Made by a program: the position numbers and the translations under genes. A stretch of 64,000 bases of DNA, from positions 1 through 64,000 of the forward strand of contig JAWKPF010000022.1 of assembly GCA_041390825.1 (NCBI GenBank). Reading direction: 5' to 3'. The first letter of the stretch is position 1, and each line of letters starts with the position of its first letter. The DNA comes from Thermomicrobiales bacterium. GTDB lineage: Bacteria; Chloroflexota; Chloroflexia; Thermomicrobiales; UBA6265. Under the pieces are notes generated by a model. That model had not been told where the DNA came from and did not search any database. It saw only the letters and a list, made by a program, of their open reading frames with translations. Below are positions 24,913 to 34,217 of this stretch, piece after piece.

Positions 24913-26094
24913 ATGGCGGCGGAAGCACACGCCCATCAGTCGGCAATCGACGAGAGCCGTGCGAGCGAATCGAAAAGCCAGTCCTGGGCTGAGGCAATTC
25001 CCGAGGAGCGGCGGAGACGGCTACGCATCTGGCTGTGGGTCGGCGCGGCGCTCACCGCGTGCACCCTTGTCGTGGGTGGAATCACCCGCTTGACTGAGTC
25101 AGGGCTTTCGATCGTGGACTGGGCGCCGATCGTCGGCGCGATTCCACCCTTGAACGATGCGGACTGGCAAGAAGCGTTTGCGCGCTATCAGCAATACCCG
25201 GAATACGTGAAGCTGCGGCCGGACATGACACTCTCGGAGTTCAAGCAGATCTACTTCTGGGAGTACCTGCACCGGATGATCGGCCGCCTCATCGGCATGG
25301 TCTTCCTGATCCCGTTCATCTGGTTTTGGATTCGCGGATATTTCACTCGCCCGCTGCTGAAGCGTGTGCTGCTGCTCTTTGCGCTTGGTGGTCTGCAAGG
25401 ACTGATGGGCTGGTACATGGTGCGCAGCGGGTTAGTCGATCGCCCGGACGTGAGCCAATACCGGCTGGCAGCTCACCTGTTGCTGGCGATGACGATCTTT
25501 GGATGCTGCGTCTGGTTCGCCAACGATCTGCTCGCTCGTCCGCGACAACCAATCGATGCACGCTCCTGGCGGTTCCTGACGCGATGGCTGGCGGGGTTAG
25601 GAGTGCTTGCCGTCGTGCAGATCTTCTGGGGCGCGTTGGTCGCCGGGCTCAACGCCGGCTTCATTCTCAATACATTCCCCCTGATGAATGGCAGCCTCCT
25701 CCCACCAAACGGCTGGTCGCAAAGCCCGCTCCCGATCAACCTGTTCGAGAACCTTGCGACAGTGCAATGGATGCATCGTGTGCTTGCAACAGTGCTGCTC
25801 GTTGGCGCAATCGTTTTCGTCGCCAAGGTTTGGCGGGACCCGCAGCTCCAGCGGTTCCAGCGCTGGAGCGCGGTGCTCCTGGGATTGGTCGTGCTGCAGT
25901 ATTGTCTGGGTGTTGCTACCCTGCTTTCACATGTCAAAACCGTGCTCGGCGTGTCGCACCAGGCGACGGCGCTGGCGATCGTCGGGACCTGGCTCGTCTT
26001 CATGCACCGTGTGCTGGAAGCACGTCCGGAGGCTCCCGCGAAGCAGGAACTGGCGGCCGGGAGCGTCAGTTCGCCACTCCGCACCACTCCATAG
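24913..26094 (+). CDS. ctaA: Heme A synthase, COX15/CtaA family
   Basis: 393-residue membrane protein with about eight helices. GGITRLTESGLSIVDWAPI and the paired heme-histidine helices EYLHRMIGR, AAHLLLA, QWMHRVLA and VSHQATALA are the family marks. The acidic loop (PEYVKLRPDMTLSEFKQIYFWEY) is characteristic of the longer COX15-type proteins of mitochondria and alphaproteobacteria rather than the short Bacillus CtaA. It converts heme O to heme A for aa3-type oxidases, so the host respires oxygen. No ctaB or oxidase gene is nearby. Its last 29 bases overlap the convergent M20 gene. Confidence 0.87.
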   Translation: MAAEAHAHQSAIDESRASESKSQSWAEAIPEERRRRLRIWLWVGAALTACTLVVGGITRLTESGLSIVDWAPIVGAIPPLNDADWQEAFARYQQYPEYVKLRPDMTLSEFKQIYFWEYLHRMIGRLIGMVFLIPFIWFWIRGYFTRPLLKRVLLLFALGGLQGLMGWYMVRSGLVDRPDVSQYRLAAHLLLAMTIFGCCVWFANDLLARPRQPIDARSWRFLTRWLAGLGVLAVVQIFWGALVAGLNAGFILNTFPLMNGSLLPPNGWSQSPLPINLFENLATVQWMHRVLATVLLVGAIVFVAKVWRDPQLQRFQRWSAVLLGLVVLQYCLGVATLLSHVKTVLGVSHQATALAIVGTWLVFMHRVLEARPEAPAKQELAAGSVSSPLRTTP

Positions 26095-27373
26095 TCACGG
26101 CGGCAAAGGTCTTGGTGGCCTTGATCAGGTCGGCCACCGGGAGGAACTCGTTTGCTCCGTGAATTCCCCACGAGGGATCTCCCACGCCATAGACGAGACA
26201 CGGTTGCCCCAGGGGGAACCAGAAGTTGGCATCACAGACAAACGGCGAAATGGTGACGTCCGGTGTTTCGCCGGTTGCCAGGGAATGCGCGTTTCTGATT
26301 GCTCCGACCGCCGGATGATCGTGAGCGAGATTGACCGGCTCCTTGACCCAGGGAGCGGTGCTGGCCGAGTCGAGTGGCAGATCGAGCACTGGCGGATGCT
26401 CTCGCAGCCAGTAGTCGCCCTGCGTCACCCGATCGATCGTCGCGCGAATTTCGTCCTCGACCTCGGCGGCGGTCAGATCTGGATTGAACAGCAGTGAACC
26501 GGTTGCTTCCGCGCTATCGGGCACCGAGGTGAGCGAGGTTCCCGCCTGCATGGTGTTGATGTTGATGAACATCCCGCCCGGTGGGACATGTTCGTTCGAG
26601 CGCCAGAGGTTCCACTGCTTTTCCAATTCGAGAATTGCCAGCTGGTACTTGAGCATGTTGTCGATGGCGGAAACACCGGGCCGTTCTTCCCCGTGGGGAA
26701 GCGGCTGGGCCACCAGGTGTCGATTGCAGATGTGGGTCGATTTCCCGGGCACGGTCAGCTTGAAATAGAGCTCGCCCTTGATCGTGGGATAGATGCGGAA
26801 GTTCGACGGCTCGGGGAAGATCGCGAAATCCGCCCGGTGCCCACGTTCCAGCACGGTATTGCAGCCAATGTCGCGTCGGCCCGCTTCTTCGCCCGGTGAC
26901 TGGGCAAGGATCAGATCACCCTGCAGTTCGATGCCCTCGTCTTTCAGGATTTTCGCGGCCATGACATAGGCGGCGATCGCGCCTTTCATATCGGACGCGC
27001 CGCGGCCATAGAGGTTGCCGTCGATCACCTCGCCAGAGAATGGGCCCGAACCGACCCAAACCTCGCGCTGTTCCGGTGTCACGGGGACCACGTCGGTATG
27101 CGCCGCCCAGATCAGGGAGCGGCCACCTCCGGACCCTTTGCGGGTGGCGACCACGTTCGGACGGTTGGTGGCAACTTCGTAGAAGTCGATGTCGTATCCG
27201 CCAGTTTGCGCGAGCTGATCCCGCAGCCATTCCTGCGCGGGACGCTCGGCGTCCTCATTCGGCTCCAGATCGGGATTGACCGACGGTTGGCGAATCAACT
27301 CCCCGGCGAACCCGACGATCTCGTCGGCTCTCCGGTCGATAGCCTGGAAGACTTTCTCCATTGGACTGTTCAC
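26066..27373 (-). CDS. M20-family metallopeptidase (ArgE/DapE/acetylornithine deacetylase-like)
   Basis: 435-residue zinc aminoacylase/peptidase. It has AAHTDVVPVT (first metal His and catalytic Asp), YGRGASDMKG (bridging Asp), AQSPGEEAGRRD (general-base Glu and ligand Glu), and a C-terminal WGIHGANEFL His. The lid domain has KLTVPGKSTH. It hydrolyses an N-acyl-amino acid or dipeptide; ArgE, DapE or a carboxypeptidase-like role cannot be separated. Start GTG 27373; ATG 27361 is an alternative. A second, diverged paralogue is at 42979. It lies downstream of the amidase gene on the same strand, and its end runs into ctaA. Confidence 0.83.
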   Translation of the reverse strand: MNSPMEKVFQAIDRRADEIVGFAGELIRQPSVNPDLEPNEDAERPAQEWLRDQLAQTGGYDIDFYEVATNRPNVVATRKGSGGGRSLIWAAHTDVVPVTPEQREVWVGSGPFSGEVIDGNLYGRGASDMKGAIAAYVMAAKILKDEGIELQGDLILAQSPGEEAGRRDIGCNTVLERGHRADFAIFPEPSNFRIYPTIKGELYFKLTVPGKSTHICNRHLVAQPLPHGEERPGVSAIDNMLKYQLAILELEKQWNLWRSNEHVPPGGMFININTMQAGTSLTSVPDSAEATGSLLFNPDLTAAEVEDEIRATIDRVTQGDYWLREHPPVLDLPLDSASTAPWVKEPVNLAHDHPAVGAIRNAHSLATGETPDVTISPFVCDANFWFPLGQPCLVYGVGDPSWGIHGANEFLPVADLIKATKTFAAVTMEWCGVAN

Positions 27374-27440
27374 GTCGACGCCTTCTCACTCAAGGGGCGC
27401 TGCCCCCAAGACCCGATGCGGCAGTCTAGCGAACAAGGCG

Positions 27441-29558
27441 TCATTGCCGCGAGAAATAGCTCCCGACCACCCATCCGGTTCCCTGGGCAGTCTCGATCTC
27501 ATACCAGGAGTAGCCGTTCCAGGTCACCGGCCCGTCGAGGATCGTGCCGTGGTCGCCAGCTTGCAATTGCGCGATCACCGGCGCGTCTTCATCGGCCTCT
27601 TCCCGCAGATTGACCGGCCCATCGGAAACGTAGACCGCATCTCCGGGCGCAAAGGTAGTGGGAGCAGCGGCGTCTGACCGTTCGAGATACGTGGCCGAAA
27701 CCCAACCGGTCACCAGGGAGGTGCGCACCTCGAACCAGAGTTGCTCGTCCGCCACTTCGGGACCATTGGTCAGTGTGCCGACAGCCCCGGTCTCCAGGAA
27801 TCCGATCACGTCGTCGCCCAGACCGGGTGTGCGATGCACCTGGAGCGGTCCATCGTGAACAGCCACGGTCTCGCCAACGGACAGGTCGGTGGTGGGTACC
27901 GGCCTGTCAGGCGCCGGCTGGTCCGACCAGGTCAGATAGGTACTGGCGACCCAGGCGAATCGCTCACTTGTCATGATGCGGTACCAGCGATACCCGTCGG
28001 CATCTTCCGGACCCGCGACGACCAATCCAACAGTCCCCTGGGACGCATTCTGGACGACGTCGGACATGACGCCCGGCACGCGACGAAGATTCGCCGATTC
28101 TTTGAGCTCGACAACATCCTCGATGCCGAAAAGGCCGCTCGTGCCCCCAATCGGGGGATCGCGGAACAGCGCGGAGTACTCGACCCAACCGCGGCCAAAG
28201 TCTGTGGAAATCAGATACCACGCCAGACCGTCGACCATGACAGGGCCGGCAATGATGACGCCGACGGTAAACTCTGGGAGCTGGAGGGTCGCAGGGGCGC
28301 CGAATCCGGCATCGACGCGCGCGGTAGTGGAGACAACCATCCGCGCCTGATCGCCGACAACCAGATCCGCGGCTGGTCCTTCCGGGAAGTTCGCCAGCGT
28401 CTGCGCCACCAGATCGCGCAGAACAGGCAGTTCGGCATACGCCCGGTCGCCGGGGCAGGTCGAAAGGTTGACGTCGCGGTGCGCGCAAATGGTCGGCACG
28501 CGGGTTTCCGAGTGGAAGTCGGCGAACCCTCGCGGGTCGAGATCGCGGCAGGTCCAGGCCAGGATCGCCACCATCGCGGCTAACGCTTCTTCGGTCACCT
28601 CGTCATCGAAGAACTCACCGATGAAGCAGATGCCGCTCGAACCGTGGGCATACTCGTACGCATGGCCGCCGACCACGTTGCGCCCCCCGGAGCGGCCTTC
28701 ATAGATGTTTCCGAGCTTGTCGACCAGATAGTTGTAGCCAATGTCATGCCAGCCATGGGTGACGGCGTGGTAGTAGTAAATCGAACGAATCGCCTCCAGC
28801 GGGTCTTGCGAGTTTGGCGTCTCGGAATGGTGGATGATGGCGTGTTCGACGAGCTGGTACTCCTTGACCCACCATTCGCCGTCCTCTTCGAAGCGCAGCG
28901 ATTCGTCGGCGCCCCATTCCGAGCGGCTGATCAAAGCCGGCGGCGAAGAAACGTCGTAGGCGGCCTTGGCGGAAATGGAGACTGGAAAGTCCGCCGCAGT
29001 GGGACCAGCGCTCGAATCGATGAAGGTGAACGTCAACCCCGGCACTGCGGCGGGGTTTCCCTGGTCGTCGATGGTGCGATAGCGGATCGCGATGCCTCGA
29101 GTGGCGCAAACCAGGGGAGAGAAGATGCGCTCGCCCGAATCGAGGAGTCCGGATTCACCGGACGCGCCAATGGAGAAGATCTGGGAGAAGTCGACTCCAT
29201 TCGGGGAAACCTCGACGAGCACCACCGGCCAATCACCGATCTCCGCGGGCCAACTCGCGCCGACTGAGCTGAACGGGAAGGGGGCGTATGCCTCGAACGC
29301 GACTCCGCTGCCGATCTCGTCAGCAGAGACCTGATCGGCTTCGACCCAGTCGAACGAGCTGACCACCGCATCGGATTGCGCGCTGGCTTCCGGTTGACGC
29401 AATCCGCGATCGAAGAAGACTCCGGTTGCCATTGCGGCAAAGAGCGCGCTTGCCTTGAGCACAACGCGGCGGCTGATCTCCGGCGAGTCGGGCGCGAAGA
29501 TACCCCCAGTGCGGCCAGCAAACCGTGAATCGGACGAGGTGAAACGTGCGAGGCTCAT
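27441..29558 (-). CDS. Secreted N-acetylmuramoyl-L-alanine amidase (PGRP) with four SH3b repeats
   Basis: 705 residues. ISRRVVLKASALFAAMATG is a Tat leader. After a beta-rich region, an amidase_2/PGRP domain begins near residue 210: IIHHSETPN, YYYHAVTHGWHDIGYNYLVDK, GICFIGEF, and CAHRDVNLSTCPGD, with the zinc set His, His, Cys intact. Four SH3b-like repeats fill the last 300 residues, each ending in a GPxxxxGxxWYxI-x-GWV pattern. It should cleave peptidoglycan stem peptides at the cell surface, with the SH3b repeats binding wall. Paralogous to the larger gene just upstream. Confidence 0.86.
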   Translation of the reverse strand: MSLARFTSSDSRFAGRTGGIFAPDSPEISRRVVLKASALFAAMATGVFFDRGLRQPEASAQSDAVVSSFDWVEADQVSADEIGSGVAFEAYAPFPFSSVGASWPAEIGDWPVVLVEVSPNGVDFSQIFSIGASGESGLLDSGERIFSPLVCATRGIAIRYRTIDDQGNPAAVPGLTFTFIDSSAGPTAADFPVSISAKAAYDVSSPPALISRSEWGADESLRFEEDGEWWVKEYQLVEHAIIHHSETPNSQDPLEAIRSIYYYHAVTHGWHDIGYNYLVDKLGNIYEGRSGGRNVVGGHAYEYAHGSSGICFIGEFFDDEVTEEALAAMVAILAWTCRDLDPRGFADFHSETRVPTICAHRDVNLSTCPGDRAYAELPVLRDLVAQTLANFPEGPAADLVVGDQARMVVSTTARVDAGFGAPATLQLPEFTVGVIIAGPVMVDGLAWYLISTDFGRGWVEYSALFRDPPIGGTSGLFGIEDVVELKESANLRRVPGVMSDVVQNASQGTVGLVVAGPEDADGYRWYRIMTSERFAWVASTYLTWSDQPAPDRPVPTTDLSVGETVAVHDGPLQVHRTPGLGDDVIGFLETGAVGTLTNGPEVADEQLWFEVRTSLVTGWVSATYLERSDAAAPTTFAPGDAVYVSDGPVNLREEADEDAPVIAQLQAGDHGTILDGPVTWNGYSWYEIETAQGTGWVVGSYFSRQ

Positions 29559-29785
29559 CTGCTCCCCCCAAGGCCGGTCCCATCCGGCGCACTGCAGATG
29601 TGTCGAATTGTCACAGCGGGATGGGGAGAGGATAGCAAGCGGATCGCCGGATGTCTACTGAATACCCGCGTACGTACGATGATTTTGGGGAGTCAAGGTC
29701 GATTTCGCAGTCGGTGATCCGGATGCATGCGGCGAGGGCCGGAGAAACCGACCCTCGCACGAACACACTCGGTTGCCCGAAAGCG
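29559..29785. other. Gap between the two amidase genes
   Basis: 227 bases upstream of the first amidase. The 9-mer AATTGTCAC (29606-29614; GTGACAATT on the coding strand) also lies upstream of the second amidase (32488-32496). No small gene is convincing here. Confidence 0.4.
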
Positions 29786-32404
29786 CTACACCTTGCGCAG
29801 GTACTCGGCCGCCGCCCAGCCGACACCAAGCGACGTCTGCAATTGGTACCAGACATGTCCTGTGGCGGTGGTTGGACCAGCCAGGACGGTACCGATCGTG
29901 CCCGTGGGCATTGTGGTGATCAGCGCTCCCGACGTCGTTGGCGCCTGCCGCAGGCGCAACGAAGTCGACGTGCGTACCGTGTCACCAATCTGAATCGTTG
30001 CGGGCGGCGCGGTCTTGGCGAGCAATGTGCCGGCAATCCAGCCAGTCCGTGTTGCGGTCTGCACGCGGTACCAGTTGTATCCGTCTGCCGCAGTGGGGCC
30101 TGCCACAACCGTCCCGGTTGTCTCCGCGGGTAGTGTCGTCAGAATGCCAGCGGTCAGGCTGGGGCCGGAGCGGATGTTCGCTGCACTGATCGTTCGGACC
30201 GTGTCGCCGATCTGGATGCCACTTGTGGGTGCGGTCGGCGACGGGGTCGGTGATTGCGTTGGACCGGAAACCTTCACGAAGAATTCCCCCGCCGACCAAC
30301 CGGACACCCCTGAAATCTGCAGTTGATACCAGAGATAGCCGCTGGCGCTCACCGGGCCAGCCAGAACGGTGCCGGTTGTTCCGGTGGAAAGCGTGCGGAG
30401 CAACCCTCCCGTTATCGATGGGCTCGATCGGAAGTTGACCGCGCTCGTCGAGCGGACGGTGTCTCCAATTGCGAAGGCGGAGCCGGGCGGCGGGGTTGGA
30501 GACGGTGTCCGGGTGGGCCCTGGCGTTCGAGTCGGGGTGGGACTGGTGGGCTCGCCGCTTGCCGTCTTGCGGAGGAAGCTGCCCGCGCACCATCCGATGC
30601 CGTACGCGGTTTGCAACTGATACCAGTTGTAGCCATTGGCTGCCGTCGGGCCGCCAAGAACGGTTCCGGTGACGCCAACGGGCAGCAAGGTGATGATCGC
30701 GGCCGAGGTTGTCGGGCCGATGCGGAAGTTGACCGACGAGATCGTGATGACGCTATCGCCAGGTTGCGGTGGAGTGTTGTCGGGCGGTCCGGACGAAACC
30801 TTCTGATACTTGGATTGGTCGGTCCAGCCATATCGCTCATCGCCACCGATTCCCGTCACCTGGTACCAGACGATGCCATCCCGGAAGCGCGGACCAACTT
30901 CCACCCACATCTGCGTCCCGGTGGTGATCGTCGAGAGGAGATCGCTGGATGCTTTGGGCTGCGCCCGCAAGGCTGCCGACGAAGCGGAGACCTGGATCGT
31001 GTCGCCTACTGCGAAGCGGGCGGAGTTGATCGTGCCGGCGGGCGCCAACTGGAGGAACTCGGCCGACACCCAGCCGTTTCCGGCAGCGGCATTGACCCGA
31101 TACCAATTGGTGCCAGTTGCCAGGGATGGTCCCGCGACGACTCCGGCAATGCTCCCGTCCGGAAGCTGGCCGCTCACGCTGCTGCCGGTGCCGGGAGCAG
31201 ATCGGAGATTGAGGTTCGAACCGTCGTCGGTGGCGATTGCGACCACGTCGCCGATGATGAAGCCGCCTGGGGGACCTGCTGGAGGGTTCGCCTGGGTCTG
31301 CGCCACCATGGTGCGGATCGCGGCCAGATCGTCGTAGGCGAAGTCGCCAGGGCAGGTCGTGTCATTGACGTCGCGGTGTCCGCAGATCGTCGGCAGGTCG
31401 ATCAGGTCCCAGGAATCGGAGAAGCCGAGCGGATCGAGCCCACGCAGCGCAAACGACAGAATGGCCACCACCCCGCTGACCGCGGCCGGCGTCGGGTTCT
31501 GAACGAGATGATTCCCAATCAGGCAGCATCCGACGGCGCCCACGTTGTGCGCCATCGAGTGATTGCCGATGACACCCTGGCCGCCGACCCGTCCCTGATA
31601 GATGTTCCCGTACTTGTCGACCAGGTAGTTGTAGCCAATGTCACCCCATGCCCGCGTGACGGCGTGGTAGTAGTAGATCGATCGCATTTGGGCAGCAGGG
31701 TCGTCCGCGTTTGGCGTCTCGGAGTGGTGGACGATGCCGTGGCGGATCGGCGCGTACTGCGGCGGAAAGATCTCGACGCCATTCGCGAAGCGGAGCGATT
31801 CGTCGGCGCCCCAACCGGTCCGTGAGATGATCCCGGGCGGCACGCTGATATCGGCCGCTTCCACGAGCTGCGCTTCACCCAGGGTCGGCCCGTCGCTCGC
31901 GTCGATATACGTCAATCCAAAACTGTCGATCGCGACAGGGTCGCCATCCTCATCGATCACCCGATACTGAATGAAGCTGTCGCCGTTGCTGAACGCCAGG
32001 CGGGTGAACACGCGGCCATCGCGCTCCGGAAGCCCGTTGTCGACATCGGCCACCAACACGATGATGTCTGAGTAGGTGACACCGTCCGGGCTCAACCGTA
32101 TCTCCACCCGGGGCCATGTCCCAAGCACGCCACTCCAGCTGGCTCCGACCGCGGTAAACGGGAATTCCGCTTCGATGGTGATGAAGCCTTCGTCGTCCGC
32201 TGCCTGGACCAACGAATCCTGATCGATGGCGTACCAATCGACCGCTCTTGTCGTCGATTGCGCCTCGGCCTCGTCGCGACGAGTGACCGCGAATCCGCCC
32301 GATACGAGCGCGCCGAACAAGGCCGCGGTTTTCAGGACGACCCGGCGGTCGACGGTAAGCTCTGACCAGGTTCGCGGCTGGTTGGGGAGGTTCGTGCGGG
32401 ACAT
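29786..32404 (-). CDS. Secreted N-acetylmuramoyl-L-alanine amidase (PGRP) with six SH3b repeats
   Basis: 872 residues. The Tat leader contains DRRVVLKTAALFGALVSGG. An N-terminal beta domain is followed by the PGRP domain: IVHHSETPN, YYYHAVTRAWGDIGYNYLVDK and CGHRDVNDTTCPGD with all zinc residues. Six SH3b repeats then run to the C-terminus, separated in part by Pro/Thr/Ser linkers (TPTRTPGPTRTPSPTPPPG and PTQSPTPSPTAPT). The last four repeats are close copies (IGDTVR-x-TS, GPTxAxGYxWYQLQT), a sign of recent internal duplication. It should act on peptidoglycan outside the membrane. Confidence 0.86.
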   Translation of the reverse strand: MSRTNLPNQPRTWSELTVDRRVVLKTAALFGALVSGGFAVTRRDEAEAQSTTRAVDWYAIDQDSLVQAADDEGFITIEAEFPFTAVGASWSGVLGTWPRVEIRLSPDGVTYSDIIVLVADVDNGLPERDGRVFTRLAFSNGDSFIQYRVIDEDGDPVAIDSFGLTYIDASDGPTLGEAQLVEAADISVPPGIISRTGWGADESLRFANGVEIFPPQYAPIRHGIVHHSETPNADDPAAQMRSIYYYHAVTRAWGDIGYNYLVDKYGNIYQGRVGGQGVIGNHSMAHNVGAVGCCLIGNHLVQNPTPAAVSGVVAILSFALRGLDPLGFSDSWDLIDLPTICGHRDVNDTTCPGDFAYDDLAAIRTMVAQTQANPPAGPPGGFIIGDVVAIATDDGSNLNLRSAPGTGSSVSGQLPDGSIAGVVAGPSLATGTNWYRVNAAAGNGWVSAEFLQLAPAGTINSARFAVGDTIQVSASSAALRAQPKASSDLLSTITTGTQMWVEVGPRFRDGIVWYQVTGIGGDERYGWTDQSKYQKVSSGPPDNTPPQPGDSVITISSVNFRIGPTTSAAIITLLPVGVTGTVLGGPTAANGYNWYQLQTAYGIGWCAGSFLRKTASGEPTSPTPTRTPGPTRTPSPTPPPGSAFAIGDTVRSTSAVNFRSSPSITGGLLRTLSTGTTGTVLAGPVSASGYLWYQLQISGVSGWSAGEFFVKVSGPTQSPTPSPTAPTSGIQIGDTVRTISAANIRSGPSLTAGILTTLPAETTGTVVAGPTAADGYNWYRVQTATRTGWIAGTLLAKTAPPATIQIGDTVRTSTSLRLRQAPTTSGALITTMPTGTIGTVLAGPTTATGHVWYQLQTSLGVGWAAAEYLRKV

Positions 32405-32467
32405 CAGGCATGCTCGCTTCAGCGTGGAGAACGCGGACGATCGAGATGTTGGCTTGTGTGTGTGCTA

Positions 32468-32496
32468 ATCGTACGGCGATTGCGGACAATTGTCAC
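32468..32496 (-). promoter_or_regulatory. Candidate promoter of the six-SH3b amidase gene
   Basis: On the minus strand GTGACA (32496-32491) is five of six to the -35 consensus, followed after exactly 17 bases by TACGAT (32473-32468), four of six to the -10. The ATG at 32404 lies about 55 bases downstream of the expected start. Confidence 0.4.
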
Positions 32497-32564
32497 CACG
32501 GGGCGCGCCGTTCGATCGGATATGATGCCGAACAGTTCGCGCCAACCACGACCGGAAAGATGGC

Positions 32565-33392
32565 ATGCCGAAGACCACAGTTGGAGATCTGGAAGTCGCG
32601 TACGAGGTGACCGGTTCCGGTCCGCCTGTTGTGATGATCAACGGAATCGGATCACCCAGAGCTGGCTGGAGCCTACAGGTTCCGGCGCTGAGCCGCTATT
32701 TCACTGTGCTCACGTTCGACAATCGCGACGTGGGAGAAACCGGCGCCGGAGCCGATCCGAAACCGTATGCCATGCGCCAGTTTGCCGACGACGTGGCTGG
32801 TCTGATGGACGCGGTTGGCTGGCGCAGCGCGCACATCGTAGGCGCATCGATGGGTGGAGCGATTGCGCAGGAGTTCGCAATCGGCTACCCGGACCGGACG
32901 CGCAGTGTGAGCATCGTCTGTTCCTGGCCGAAGAGCGACCCCTGGATGATCGAGCTGATGACCCAGTGGGACCACGTCTTCGAAACACAGGGGCGCGTTG
33001 CCTGGGATCGCACCACCTTCCTGTGGGTTTTCACCGAGCGGTTCTTCAATGCCGATCCAAACCCGTTGCCCGGGTTGCTCGAGGAGAGCGAGCGGATGCC
33101 ATTTCCACAGTCGCTGGAGAGCTATCTGCGACAGTCGGCGGCGTTCAAGGCGCACGATGTGCTCGACCGTCTGCCGCTCATCTCGTCACCTGCGCATGTG
33201 ATCGTCGGTGAGGAAGACATCTATACGCCGTTGCGCTATTCGCTCGAGATTGCGAATGCCATTCCCGGAGCCACGCTGACCACCATTCCAGAAGCGGGGC
33301 ATGGACTCTTCTGGGAGCAAACCGACCTGTTCAATCAGTCACTTGGAAACTTCATGCTCGAAGTCGAGCAAGGCGCAAATGGAGTCGACTAG
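32565..33392 (+). CDS. Alpha/beta hydrolase
   Basis: 275-residue alpha/beta-hydrolase-fold enzyme. VVMINGIGSPRAGW is the oxyanion-side strand, GASMGG holds the nucleophile serine, GEEDIYTP the acid, and GHGLFWE the histidine. Family members cleave esters, lactones or enol-lactones; substrate unknown. ATG 32565 begins about 160 bases from the divergent amidase start. The stop is immediately followed by the ATG of the isomerase gene, so the two are probably cotranslated. Confidence 0.8.
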   Translation: MPKTTVGDLEVAYEVTGSGPPVVMINGIGSPRAGWSLQVPALSRYFTVLTFDNRDVGETGAGADPKPYAMRQFADDVAGLMDAVGWRSAHIVGASMGGAIAQEFAIGYPDRTRSVSIVCSWPKSDPWMIELMTQWDHVFETQGRVAWDRTTFLWVFTERFFNADPNPLPGLLEESERMPFPQSLESYLRQSAAFKAHDVLDRLPLISSPAHVIVGEEDIYTPLRYSLEIANAIPGATLTTIPEAGHGLFWEQTDLFNQSLGNFMLEVEQGANGVD

Positions 33393-34208
33393 ATGCCAAA
33401 CAATCTGATTCTCGGATCGACCATTGTCTTCGCCCCGTTGCCGATCGACGCGGCGCTCGAAGGGCTTGCCGAGGCGGGGTATCGCAATTGTGAGATCGGG
33501 GCGGTCAAGGGCTGGTTCGAGCACATCGATCCCGATACGGTTTCCGATGCCGAACTAAACCGCATCCAGACGAAGCTTGCCGATCTCGGGCTCAATCCGG
33601 TCAGCATCTCGGGCCACACTCAGCTCCAGACGCAGGAAGGAAAAGAGCGTTTCAGTCGCGTCATCGACATTGCCGACGGGCTTGGCATGTCGATCGTCAA
33701 CACATTTACGGGCGACGCGAAGACCGAGGAAGAGCGCGAGGCGTACTTTGCGAATGTCGCGGAACTTTGCGACAAGGCCGCTAGCAAGGGGCTCAAGATC
33801 GGCATGGAGACCGACAGCAACATGCTCCCGACTGCCAAGATTGGGGTCGACATCCTGGCGCGCATCGATCGCCCGAGGGTGCTCGGCTTCAACTACGACC
33901 CCGGCAATGTCGTCTACTACACCGGCGCGGACCCGATCGAGGACATCGACTACGCATTGCCCCAGCTCGTCCATTTCCATTTCAAGGACAAGATCGGCGG
34001 GGAAGGGGTGTTCAACTTCCCGCCGCCGGGCGATGGCGAGCTCGATATGGCCGCATTGCTTGCAAAGGTCGACGCGGCAGGCTACTCAGGCCCGATCAGC
34101 GCCGAAGTCGAGTTCGACGACAAGGGTTGGCCCGACTACGACGGTTGTCTTGCCGCGGCCAAACGATCGGTTGCCAACCTGCACGACAAGTTCGGGCTCA
34201 CCTGGTAG
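33393..34208 (+). CDS. Sugar phosphate isomerase/epimerase (xylose isomerase-like TIM barrel)
   Basis: 271-residue AP_endonuc_2-type TIM barrel. Metal-site blocks are IGMETDSN, GFNYDPGNVVYY, LVHFHFKDKIG and ISAEVEFDDKGW. Such proteins isomerise or epimerise sugars, inositol derivatives or keto acids with a divalent metal. It starts directly after the stop of the alpha/beta hydrolase gene and is followed nine bases later by moaC. The exact reaction cannot be read. Confidence 0.8.
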   Translation: MPNNLILGSTIVFAPLPIDAALEGLAEAGYRNCEIGAVKGWFEHIDPDTVSDAELNRIQTKLADLGLNPVSISGHTQLQTQEGKERFSRVIDIADGLGMSIVNTFTGDAKTEEEREAYFANVAELCDKAASKGLKIGMETDSNMLPTAKIGVDILARIDRPRVLGFNYDPGNVVYYTGADPIEDIDYALPQLVHFHFKDKIGGEGVFNFPPPGDGELDMAALLAKVDAAGYSGPISAEVEFDDKGWPDYDGCLAAAKRSVANLHDKFGLTW

Positions 34209-34217
34209 GGACGACGC

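Noticed and set aside
30500..30570. Repetitive DNA encoding Pro/Thr/Ser in the larger amidase, considered as a CRISPR or minisatellite
   Set aside because: It lies in frame as a linker between SH3b domains; repeats are short, irregular and coding.
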